Positions 24,474 to 31,974 of a stretch of DNA of 41,546 nucleotides are shown in pieces (within the stretch, counting starts at the first letter, position 1; every line of letters begins with the position of its first letter). Below the pieces are notes generated by a model that saw nothing but the letters and a program-made list of their open reading frames with translations, made no database searches and was not told the origin of the DNA. Location: NCBI RefSeq assembly GCF_001700315.1, contig NZ_MASJ01000005.1, forward strand, positions 1 through 41,546. The letters are read 5' to 3'. The stretch comes from Caryophanon tenue (GTDB lineage: Bacteria > Bacillota > Bacilli > Bacillales_A > Planococcaceae). The position numbers were made by a program, and so were the translations under genes.

Positions 24474-25580
24474 TTGACAACATTCAATACAGATATGCTT
24501 GGCGAATGGTTTGATACATTAAATAATGTTTCAACTTACAATTGGCAAAGTGAAGATTTGAAAAAAGCAAAACGTTTCCAAGAAGTGTTAACTACAGATG
24601 CTGATCCAATTGTTGGTCAAACACCAAAGGAAGTTGTGTGGACAAAAAACAAAGCGAAACTATATCGTTATCAACCACATAAACCAAAAACAAATAGTGT
24701 ACCTATTTTAATGATTTATGCGCTAATTAATAAGCCCTATATTTTAGATTTATATCCTGGCAATAGCTTAATTGAACATTTAACAAATGCAGGACATGAT
24801 GTGTACTTACTTGATTGGGGCACTGCAGGCTATGAAGACCGACATATGAAGTTGGAAGATTACATTGTCGATTATATGCCACGTGCAGCCAAAAAAGTGT
24901 TGAAACGTTCCGGTGCAAAAGAGTTAACAATGTTCGGCTACTGCATGGGTGGTACGATGACAACGATTTTCACAGCACTTTATGGAAAAACATTACCAAT
25001 CCGTAATTTAGTGTTAATGACATCTCCAACTGACTTTGCCGACGCAGGTATGTATACAAACTGGTTAAATAAAGATACATTCCAGTTAGATAAGCTAGTC
25101 GATGTGTTAGGCAATATTCCGTTTGAAATGATTGATTACGGCAATAAATTATTAAGCCCGATTTCCAATTCATTAGGCTCTTATGTAAGCTTAGCAGACC
25201 GTATCGACAACGATAATGCTGTGCTTACGTGGAAGCTGATGCAAAAATGGCTAAATGATGGTGTCCCATTCCCAGGTGAATCTTACCGTCAATGGATTCG
25301 CGATTTCTATCAAGAAAACAAGCTTGTAAACGGCACACTTGAAATTCGTGGACAAAAAGTTTTATTATCAGATATTACAGCGAACTTGTTAAACATTTGT
25401 GCAATGCGTGATAACATTGTACAACCAGAACAAATCGCTGCATTAAACCGCAATGTATCCAGCAAAGTAAATGTCCTGCATGAAGTACAAACAGGGCATG
25501 TTTCAGTAACGACAGGCCGCCGCGCTGTCACTGAAATTCATCCATATATTGAAGGCTGGATTCGCACACAATCTAAATAA
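24474..25580 (+). CDS. phaC: Class IV PHA synthase catalytic subunit PhaC
   Basis: The 368-aa enzyme polymerises (R)-3-hydroxyacyl-CoA into PHA. The alpha/beta-hydrolase fold shows the lipase-like box with the nucleophile Cys157 in GYCMGG, Asp313 in CAMRDNIV and His342 in TGHVSV. The length (about 360) fits class III/IV rather than the 560-residue class I/II enzymes, and PhaR is supplied in the same operon. The start is TTG with GGAGGG 7 bases upstream. It is the last gene of the operon, ending at a strong terminator. Confidence 0.95.
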   Translation: MTTFNTDMLGEWFDTLNNVSTYNWQSEDLKKAKRFQEVLTTDADPIVGQTPKEVVWTKNKAKLYRYQPHKPKTNSVPILMIYALINKPYILDLYPGNSLIEHLTNAGHDVYLLDWGTAGYEDRHMKLEDYIVDYMPRAAKKVLKRSGAKELTMFGYCMGGTMTTIFTALYGKTLPIRNLVLMTSPTDFADAGMYTNWLNKDTFQLDKLVDVLGNIPFEMIDYGNKLLSPISNSLGSYVSLADRIDNDNAVLTWKLMQKWLNDGVPFPGESYRQWIRDFYQENKLVNGTLEIRGQKVLLSDITANLLNICAMRDNIVQPEQIAALNRNVSSKVNVLHEVQTGHVSVTTGRRAVTEIHPYIEGWIRTQSK

Positions 25581-25585
25581 TGATG

Positions 25586-25621
25586 TAAAGCAGCTATCAC
25601 TTCCCTGATAGCTGCTTTATT
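25586..25621 (+). terminator. Terminator of phaRBC
   Basis: AAAGCAGCTATCA, loop CTTCCC, TGATAGCTGCTTTA. The stem is 12-13 bp. Confidence 0.85.
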
Positions 25622-25634
25622 AATGTTTATATTT

Positions 25635-25649
25635 ATTAATACATTAATG
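25635..25649 (+). repeat. ATTAATACATTWATG motif, site 2
   Basis: ATTAATACATTAATG, followed by TTTTTATGTTTA as at 35290 and 38722 (reverse). Intergenic between phaC and the next gene. Confidence 0.6.
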
Positions 25650-25706
25650 TTTTTATGTTTATATGTGTAAAAATTAGGCTACATACAAATAAAAGGAGGT
25701 GGTAGC

Positions 25707-26093
25707 ATGAAGCGTCTGGTGCTTTTTTGTAGCTGTCTGCTATTGCTTACAGCTTGTACACCGGCAACTGAGGAGGTCGATATTTCAAGAGTCGACTTTA
25801 AAAAGCACGATTTATTTTATATGTTGGACACACCTAGCGATTTTGAAGCTATTTATGCACAGTTTAATTGGCAAGATGGTGAAAGTTATGCAGTTACGGA
25901 AGATGTTTTATTACGTATTCATTTTCCACAAGCAGATGTAGACAGGATTAACGAGGTCCAAATTTGGTATGTAGCAAACGGCAAAGCCTATGCCTATAAT
26001 GCGACCACAAAAAAGTCTAGTAATTTATCTAAATCAGCAACAACCGATTTAAAAAAATTACTAGACTGTGAACAATGCCAACATGCACCTTAA
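25707..26093 (+). CDS. Small lipoprotein of unknown function
   Basis: The 128-aa product has a lipoprotein signal (RLVLFCSCLLLLTAC, modified Cys at about residue 17). The remaining about 110 residues look like an alpha/beta domain (LLRIHFPQADVDRINEVQIW, YVANGKAYAYNATTKK), with two more Cys near the C-terminus in CEQC that could bind metal or form a disulfide. No family was recognised. AGGAGG precedes the ATG. It runs into a terminator that lies within the convergent gene's 3' end. Confidence 0.7.
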   Translation: MKRLVLFCSCLLLLTACTPATEEVDISRVDFKKHDLFYMLDTPSDFEAIYAQFNWQDGESYAVTEDVLLRIHFPQADVDRINEVQIWYVANGKAYAYNATTKKSSNLSKSATTDLKKLLDCEQCQHAP

Positions 26094-26094
26094 T

Positions 26095-28155
26095 TTATAT
26101 ATGATACTGATCTGATGAAGCGGACGACTTTGTCCGCTTTTTATATTGTATACACCATCTAGCTAGTTCATCCGATGTTAATGGCTTCGTAAAGTAAAAA
26201 CCTTGAATAATCAGTTCTTTAGCGATGCTTTGTAAATACGCAAGCTGCTGTGCGTCTTCTACGCCTTCAATAACAATTTGAAGGTGGAGCGACTGCGCAA
26301 GTGAAATAATCGATTGCAAAATTGAATTATCTGTTGCTGAATATGGAATATGTTGAACAAATGAGCGATCTACTTTTAATGTTGTAAACTTCAAATCTTT
26401 TAAATATGCTAATGAGGAAGCACCAATCCCAAAATCATCAATCGCAATATGAAAACCGTGTGCACGTAAATCATCAATGGCAAGTTTTGCTTCTTCAATT
26501 GAGCTAACAAAACTTGTCTCAGTAATTTCTAATTCAATTTGCTCCGGGATTAATTGATACTGTTCCACACATTGTAATAGCTGTGCTTTTAAAATGGGTG
26601 ATGCCAAATACGGACCTGGTATATTAATAGCTACTCGCTGCGGCATGTGTTCCATATGTCCCCAACTTGCTAGTTCTTTACAAACTTTTTGAATGATCCA
26701 ATTCGTCACTTCATTCATACGATTATTCGCTTCTAAAATCGGTAAAAATACAGCCGGTGATAAAAAACCTAACTCTTTATGATTCCAACGTATAAGTGCT
26801 TCAACTGAATGAATTTCTTCTCGATCAAGATCCACTTTCGGCTGGTAAACTACAAATAGCTCATTATTGTTCATCGCTTGACTCACTTGTTGTAACAATT
26901 GTTCTCTAAAGCTTTTTGCGTGATACCCTTCTTTATATTGTGTGATAGCAAATTTAAACTCGGTTGTCGGGTGTTGTTCGGTCGTTAATGTATTCATGTA
27001 TATTTCTTGAATCGTTGCTAAGTCCGTGGCAATATCGATACAAATCCCCGCATTCCCCGCGAAGCCATGCTCTTCTATTGTCAAAATAGATTTTATGCGG
27101 GCTAGTTTTTTGTCAAAATAAGAGAGGCTATCATTTACCGCTTGTGCATCTTTCATAATAAACACAAATGAAAAATCACGTACTCGGTATAACTCGGTAA
27201 ACATCGGTCGGCCATGTTGTAATTCACTGACAATCATACGAATCATTTCATCTTCTTCAATAAAGCTAAACTCATGATGCACAGTCTGAATATCACATAA
27301 AGTTAATAAGGCGACACTTTTTACATACTCATCATTTTGGAGACGTGTCGTAAACGCATAACGATTCGGCAATTGTGTTAAGGAGTCTAGCGTTTTCATT
27401 CGCCGCCCTGCATAGCCATCAATAATGCGACTGCCAATAAAAATAACTGTAAATAAGACGATACACACAAACAAGCCTAAACTAATTTCATTCATCGTGG
27501 TCGCTTGTTGCATTTGAGATACAAGCACCGAACGCTCTAGATAAAAGTCCATCGACCAAATCCCCAAATAATGAATGACTGCGGTTGCAAACGCAAATAA
27601 GATAGCGGCCATTAATTCATGGACATATACATACGTTGACGTCTGTTTAAACATCCTTACAATCGCTTGGTAACAAATGATAATGGCGAGTACAATAGAT
27701 ACAAAAATAACCGTAAAATCATACGTGATTTTCATATGATGATAATGCATGGCTGACATGCCGATATAGTGCATCGTGACAATCCCCAGTACCATTAACA
27801 TACTAGATAGTAAGACTGCGCCTTTCGTACGTCGATGCTGGGAAGCGATATAAAACACAATATAGGAAGTGATGATCGGCGGTATAATCGACATCATAGT
27901 TGTTAACATATTAATGTCCATTTTATGGCGAATTTCTACAGACATCATACCGATATAATGCATCGACCAAATACCTAAACTCATTATAATTGCGCCCATC
28001 ATATGCCAAGCCTTTTCATGTAAAAAACCCGTTTGTCCTTTGCGATTTGTTAAATGGATGGCTGCATAAGAGGCCAAACAACATACGATAACAGCAAGCA
28101 AAATCATCGGAACGTTAAATTGTGGTTCAATCATTACATATTTCTCACTGTCCAT
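26095..28155 (-). CDS. MHYT - degenerate GGDEF - EAL membrane protein
   Basis: This 686-aa protein probably breaks down c-di-GMP at the membrane. The N-terminal about 240 residues form seven helices, with MHYIGM motifs at two positions (SMHYIGMMSVEI, TMHYIGMSAMHY) and the related AVIHYLGIWSMD: the MHYT sensor domain, thought to bind copper and sense gas. The GGDEF domain has DSLTQLPNRYAF but RVRDFSF where GGDEF should be, so it is inactive. The EAL domain keeps EALIRW, AINIPG, EITET, DDFGIG and TLKVDRSF. The ATG has GGAGGC 12 bases upstream, rather far. A short second start (M8) is possible. Confidence 0.88.
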   Translation of the reverse strand: MDSEKYVMIEPQFNVPMILLAVIVCCLASYAAIHLTNRKGQTGFLHEKAWHMMGAIIMSLGIWSMHYIGMMSVEIRHKMDINMLTTMMSIIPPIITSYIVFYIASQHRRTKGAVLLSSMLMVLGIVTMHYIGMSAMHYHHMKITYDFTVIFVSIVLAIIICYQAIVRMFKQTSTYVYVHELMAAILFAFATAVIHYLGIWSMDFYLERSVLVSQMQQATTMNEISLGLFVCIVLFTVIFIGSRIIDGYAGRRMKTLDSLTQLPNRYAFTTRLQNDEYVKSVALLTLCDIQTVHHEFSFIEEDEMIRMIVSELQHGRPMFTELYRVRDFSFVFIMKDAQAVNDSLSYFDKKLARIKSILTIEEHGFAGNAGICIDIATDLATIQEIYMNTLTTEQHPTTEFKFAITQYKEGYHAKSFREQLLQQVSQAMNNNELFVVYQPKVDLDREEIHSVEALIRWNHKELGFLSPAVFLPILEANNRMNEVTNWIIQKVCKELASWGHMEHMPQRVAINIPGPYLASPILKAQLLQCVEQYQLIPEQIELEITETSFVSSIEEAKLAIDDLRAHGFHIAIDDFGIGASSLAYLKDLKFTTLKVDRSFVQHIPYSATDNSILQSIISLAQSLHLQIVIEGVEDAQQLAYLQSIAKELIIQGFYFTKPLTSDELARWCIQYKKRTKSSASSDQYHI
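26118..26143 (+). terminator. Terminator of the small lipoprotein gene
   Basis: AAGCGGAC, loop GACTTT, GTCCGC, then TTTTTAT. It lies inside the 3' coding end of the convergent MHYT gene. Confidence 0.7.
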
Positions 28156-28269
28156 ATATGATAGTAGCCTCCTTGCTCTTAAAGTATCCTCTCTATCTAT
28201 TTAATCATAAAATGATTCTAAATGATGTAAGAAATGCAGGAAATTCTAATTATTCAATCAATTAAATAG

Positions 28270-28311
28270 ACATTAACTCATAAATGTATTAATTTATTTA
28301 TGAGTTAATGT
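28270..28311. terminator. Perfect 16-bp A/T hairpin, holding motif site 3
   Basis: ACATTAACTCATAAAT and ATTTATGAGTTAATGT pair perfectly around a 10-base loop. The motif ATTAATACATTTATG (minus strand, 28279-28293) covers one arm and the loop. It lies just past the phosphoesterase stop; the T tract is poor, so it may be an operator-like site as much as a terminator. Confidence 0.6.
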
Positions 28312-28313
28312 GT

Positions 28314-29384
28314 TTATTGTTTTGTGTTTATATCAACTATCCAAAGTTCGGATTGACTACCAATACGCATTGGGGGACCCCAGAAGCCGTAGCCACTTGA
28401 AACAAGAACATGCATATCTTCTTTTTGCTCATGACCATAATCAACTTCAAATATAGCATTGGTAATGTACTCATTCGGCCAAAGCTGTCCTTTATGTGTA
28501 TGTCCTGACATATGAACATCTACACCTAATTGTGCAGGCGTCTCTAAATCATTGGGCGTGTGATTTAGGACAAACCATGGTAGTGTGTCTTGTGGCTTTA
28601 AACTTTCTAATGTTGCACGCTCTGTATTCGTAATATCTTCTTGTCCTGTGATATAAAAAGCATCCGCAATTTTCACAGTTTCGTCTACTAGCATATGCAC
28701 ATTCGCACGTTCCATTTCGGCAACAAGTTCATCGATTTTACCACCATAGTACTCATGATTCCCCAGGACAGCATAAACGCCATGTGTTGCTTCTAACTGC
28801 GCTAATGTTTCTGCCATACCTTCTTCGACAAACCATCGCGGGTCGTCATCAACTAAATCACCTACAAGAAAGACGATATCTGCATTTGCTTCATTCGTTA
28901 ATTGCACGAAATTACGTAAATGGTCATGATTGGATAACACGCCTAAATGGAAATCCGATGCCACAACGACACGAAGCGGCTCTATTTCTTTATCTAGTTC
29001 AATTGTTGTTTCACGTACAGTTGGCATATAGGCCATATATGTCCCGACAATAAACAACAGCATAATCGTGCCAATTGCTGTGCCACCAATCCATTTCAAA
29101 AATCTTTTTTTCGTTACCACATACACTAGCTGGCCAATAACACTGGCAAAGAAACCGTACTCAAAGAAAAACATCCAGTAATTCCCCAAAATTTTAAATG
29201 GCTGCAACGTTTCATGTAACATACCAAATACTGGACTAAAGCTCCAAAGGAAAAGAAAAGCCCAATACAACTTTTTGCCTTTCTTTAAGCCAAATGCTTG
29301 CAAAACAGCAAGTAAGTTTCTTCCTATGTAATAGGTAAGCCCTCCGTAGAGGATAACTGCGAGCATTCCAATAATAATTGTCAT
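28314..29384 (-). CDS. Membrane metallophosphoesterase (YkuE/YaeI-like)
   Basis: The 356-aa protein has four to five N-terminal membrane helices (about 1-120) and an outward calcineurin-like phosphoesterase domain. All metal motifs are seen: SDFHLG, GDLVDDD, GNHEYY, and SGHTHKGQLWP near the C-terminus. Related YaeI/YkuE proteins hydrolyse phosphodiesters such as lipid-linked or UDP-linked substrates at the membrane; the substrate here is unknown. The ATG follows GAGGAG. An ATTAAT motif lies on each side of the gene. It is the first gene left of the parS site. Confidence 0.85.
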   Translation of the reverse strand: MTIIIGMLAVILYGGLTYYIGRNLLAVLQAFGLKKGKKLYWAFLFLWSFSPVFGMLHETLQPFKILGNYWMFFFEYGFFASVIGQLVYVVTKKRFLKWIGGTAIGTIMLLFIVGTYMAYMPTVRETTIELDKEIEPLRVVVASDFHLGVLSNHDHLRNFVQLTNEANADIVFLVGDLVDDDPRWFVEEGMAETLAQLEATHGVYAVLGNHEYYGGKIDELVAEMERANVHMLVDETVKIADAFYITGQEDITNTERATLESLKPQDTLPWFVLNHTPNDLETPAQLGVDVHMSGHTHKGQLWPNEYITNAIFEVDYGHEQKEDMHVLVSSGYGFWGPPMRIGSQSELWIVDINTKQ

Positions 29385-29410
29385 ACGTTCTCCTCAAAAA
29401 ACATAAATTA

Positions 29411-29424
29411 ATTAATGTATTAAT
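29411..29424 (-). repeat. ATTAATACATTWATG motif, site 4
   Basis: Minus-strand read ATTAATACATTAAT, followed by TAATTTATGTTTT. It is 23 bp from the parS palindrome. Confidence 0.55.
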
Positions 29425-29440
29425 TGTTTAATTTATTTAT

Positions 29441-29468
29441 CTAATTTGTTTCACGTGAAACAAATTAG
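29441..29468. promoter_or_regulatory. parS: parS site (Spo0J/ParB-binding) in a 28-bp palindrome
   Basis: The central 16 bases (29447-29462) read TGTTTCACGTGAAACA, which matches the bacterial parS consensus TGTTNCACGTGAAACA exactly. The palindrome extends perfectly to 28 bp (CTAATT...AATTAG). ParB/Spo0J clamps load at such sites for chromosome or plasmid segregation. It sits just past the stop of the initiator-like gene, so it may also form a hairpin in its RNA. No full-length ParB gene is in the window. Confidence 0.9.
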
Positions 29469-29469
29469 A

Positions 29470-31200
29470 TTACGTGTATCGCTGTAACCATTGCAACATT
29501 TTTTGATCATTATCTTTGTTTTGTCGTTTAATTTTGCGATTTAAATAACGTGATAGCGTCGTATGAGACATCCCCATTTCTTCGGCTGCTTTACGGATTG
29601 AATAATTAAGCGTATCAATTTTTTCACGTAAAATTTCAGGTGTTAATGGCGTATCAATTACGACAGCAAGCGTTTTTTCTTTTTGTGTCTCGACTGGCTG
29701 TTCTTCTAATACGAGCGCTGTTTGCTGAAATGCCGTTGGTGGTTCACTAAAATCTGTGTCTTCATAGTCACTTATTTCTAATAAATCTGTCGTTAATGTC
29801 GATGTATGTGGCAGTGTAATGCGACGACGATTTTCTTGAATAACAGCAGATGGTGGCGCAATGGTGATACTAAGTTGCGTCCAATAATTTTGAATCCACC
29901 CTTTCTTGCCAACGCGATTTTCATCGAGTGGTTCAGAATAAGCCCATGACTGAATGACTTCATCTCGCTGTAAATCATCTAACACTTCTTCAAAACGGTC
30001 TCGTATTTGCACACCATTTAAGCGCGCTGGAAAATCCATTTCATGGAGAAGCGTCGCAATTTTAAACGGCTGATAAATTGTCCCTTTGATTGTTCGAATC
30101 TTCCACTGACGACTTAAATAACGTGTTAAACGTTTATGTTCCCGCTGCGACACATAGCTATATTTAAACACCTTTAAGTCTAATACACCTAATGAAGACT
30201 TTGTACCATCTAAATACGGCTGTAACAGCGACGAGGGGCGGATTTGAAGTGCATAAATGCCTCTTGGTGTATTTGAACGCTTATCAAATGCCATACGCAC
30301 ACTACCGACTTCAAACATCCGTTTAAAGTCTTGGAAATTGTAAAGCTTTGAGTCGATCGATTGCGCACTTAAAATTTTCACACGCTCCGATCCATTGTTT
30401 AACGACACCCACACACTTGTAAGCGCGGCAACACGGCGCATAATATTAAAACGCTCTCGCTCCTTAAATTTCACTTTTTCAGGTGTTTCCCCTTTTTCAT
30501 AATGGCGTAATAATAACGCGTCATCGCTATGAAATTCAATAAAACCTTCCTCATCCCGTTTTCCTGTCATCCATAAGTAGGAAACTAAATCAAAAATATC
30601 CGCTGTTAATTCATCGAGCGAACTTAGCGTCGTTGCGACTAAATCCATACTGAGCGGATCTTCATCTGGTTTTGCTGTTAACGGAATAGGACGTAACTCA
30701 GCAAAACCATGTAACTGCCCTTGATTATCAATTAATTCTGTACCCAAATAACCTGTATCCTTTTCTTCAAACCCATTTTTCTTTGTCACCATATCGCGCA
30801 TTAAATGAAATGTCGTACTTGAATTTGCATAAATGTAGTCGCGGTCATGTACTGGAACACTAAAATCTACAGCTTCTTGTAGACCCATGTACGGTTGCAT
30901 TTCTTGAATGATTGTGTCTGCAAAGTTTTCCACTGCAGAACGAATTAACTTTTTCGTTTTAAATTTAAAACTAATTAAATCGTCAATAATCAATGTAAAT
31001 AACGCACGAAATGACTCGCTCACAAGTGGTGCAAGCTGCAAATCTACTTCTTCTTGCCTTGTTGTCATATATGCATCTTGTTGCCACATTGTTAATAATA
31101 ATGGGTCATCGCTAAAGAGATGCTTAGCTTCTTCAAAAACAGCAATTTTTGTTTGCTCAAATGTCAAACGCACCGTATCGGAGAGTTCTAGGTAATTCAT
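29470..31200 (-). CDS. Plasmid-type replication initiator-like protein with C-terminal HTH
   Basis: This 576-aa protein lacks a clear named family by eye. Long helical and mixed alpha/beta regions (about 1-450) include VGSVRMAFDKRSNTPRGIYA and YQPFKIATLLHEMDFPARLN, which resemble winged-helix segments of theta-type Rep proteins. A variable linker follows (about 450-535), and the last about 45 residues carry a helix-turn-helix, IRKAAEEMGMSHTTLSRYLN. Position is the main evidence: it diverges from a primase across an iteron-rich region, with parS at its 3' end. The ATG at 31198-31200 has AAGGTGG upstream; one iteron (31205-31210) overlaps that site, suggesting autorepression. An orphan transcription factor is the alternative. 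Confidence 0.55.
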   Translation of the reverse strand: MNYLELSDTVRLTFEQTKIAVFEEAKHLFSDDPLLLTMWQQDAYMTTRQEEVDLQLAPLVSESFRALFTLIIDDLISFKFKTKKLIRSAVENFADTIIQEMQPYMGLQEAVDFSVPVHDRDYIYANSSTTFHLMRDMVTKKNGFEEKDTGYLGTELIDNQGQLHGFAELRPIPLTAKPDEDPLSMDLVATTLSSLDELTADIFDLVSYLWMTGKRDEEGFIEFHSDDALLLRHYEKGETPEKVKFKERERFNIMRRVAALTSVWVSLNNGSERVKILSAQSIDSKLYNFQDFKRMFEVGSVRMAFDKRSNTPRGIYALQIRPSSLLQPYLDGTKSSLGVLDLKVFKYSYVSQREHKRLTRYLSRQWKIRTIKGTIYQPFKIATLLHEMDFPARLNGVQIRDRFEEVLDDLQRDEVIQSWAYSEPLDENRVGKKGWIQNYWTQLSITIAPPSAVIQENRRRITLPHTSTLTTDLLEISDYEDTDFSEPPTAFQQTALVLEEQPVETQKEKTLAVVIDTPLTPEILREKIDTLNYSIRKAAEEMGMSHTTLSRYLNRKIKRQNKDNDQKMLQWLQRYT

Positions 31201-31364
31201 GAAATGCACCACCTTTTTTATTTATATTTTATTATAACAAAATGCACCAACACATATCATCTTTTGATTGAAATGCACCATTTCTCTAAAGAACAGGCAA
31301 ATGTGAATACTATTTCACAAAACGACACTCATTTCTCACTACAAGTGGTGCACATTGAAACAAC

Positions 31365-31820
31365 GAGACAAAGCCGTGCACTATTTTGTTCATTATGCAC
31401 CAGCAAATGCACCAAGCAAAAAAAAGTGACAGTCGAGCATTTTTCAAACGTAGTGAATAAAATGTGGAAAAACGAAAAATTTCGTCGATTTTGGGACAAA
31501 CCCGTGTACTATGATTTTCCCAAGCCGTGTACTATTTCGCTTATTATGCACCATTCGGGACAAACCCGTGTAGTAAGAAATGTTGATTTAATCGCATTTT
31601 AATGAAAAATGGTGCATTTTGATGTTGTCAAATTAGTGGTGCATTTCAAACCCGTGTACTATTTTTTTTTTGAAAAATGATTTTTTGGGACAAACCCGTG
31701 TACTATTTTTCGTCTAATATTTTTGATAAACATTGATATATCAATACTTTGCGCGATTTTATTCACTTGCTAAAAATGGTGCATTTAGTGGTGCACAATA
31801 AAAAAAGTGGGACAAACCCG
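31365..31820 (+). repeat. Iteron family 2: seven GGGACAAACCCGTGTACTA repeats
   Basis: Copies are near 31365, 31493, 31519, 31557, 31647, 31687 and 31809, all on the plus strand; 31365, 31519 and 31809 are diverged or partial. Distances between the aligned GTG positions are 128, 23, 41, 86, 44 and 122, close to multiples of 21-22 bp, i.e. two helical turns, so bound proteins would lie on one face of the DNA. Confidence 0.8.
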
Positions 31821-31848
31821 CCATAGAATAATTTTTTGAAGAAATTTT

Positions 31849-31890
31849 CAAACCGTTGGGGCTGTAAGGCGCAATCGGCTTTTTTTTTTG
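31849..31890 (+). terminator. Possible terminator or RNA hairpin before the primase leader
   Basis: CCGTTG and CAATCGG can pair (one bulged T) around GGGCTGTAAGGCG, followed by nine T. The stem is short, so this is weak. If real it would end a rightward transcript from the iteron region, for example a small RNA. Confidence 0.3.
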
Positions 31891-31974
31891 GTGCATTTTC
31901 CTCTAAGAGAGGTCCCTTTTTGACAAAGCCAATTGTATATAATGGTGAATGATTAAAAAGGAGGTGTTGTTTCT

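Larger units (their letters stand above)
31205..31895. repeat. Iteron family 1: twelve TGCACC/GGTGCA sites
   Basis: TGCACC starts at 31205, 31243, 31274, 31396, 31408 and 31547; GGTGCA starts at 31347, 31611, 31638, 31778, 31790 and 31890. Most are set in AAATGCACC or GGTGCATTT. Left-half sites (except 31347) read TGCACC, right-half sites GGTGCA, so the set is inverted about 31580. Two pairs are 12 bp apart. Confidence 0.85.
31201..31974. other. Candidate replication origin (iteron-rich intergenic region)
   Basis: The 774-bp gap has no convincing gene. It holds two repeat families (see next entries), a T9/A-rich stretch near 31660-31690, a palindrome TTGATATATCAA (31734-31745) within A/T-rich DNA suited to unwinding, and TGTGGAAAA at 31463-31471, an 8/9 match to a DnaA box. 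It lies between an initiator-like gene and a primase gene pointing outwards. These are the usual parts of a theta-type origin. Confidence 0.7.

Noticed and set aside
29470-31200. Chromosomal replication gene such as dnaB/dnaD
   Set aside because: No DnaB/DnaD signature was seen, and the genomic setting with iterons and a RepB-like primase points to a plasmid-type initiator.
31204-31602. 132-codon plus-strand ORF in the origin region
   Set aside because: It is composed of repeat sequence, begins antisense to the rep leader and has no ribosome site.
31365-31820. CRISPR array
   Set aside because: Repeats are irregularly spaced and degenerate, spacers vary from a few to about 100 bases, and no cas gene is present. 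An iteron set fits better.
31920-31943. TTGACA ... TATAAT promoter of the primase
   Set aside because: Both hexamers are perfect, but the spacer is only 12 bp, too short for a normal sigma-A promoter; another -35 or an activator would be needed.
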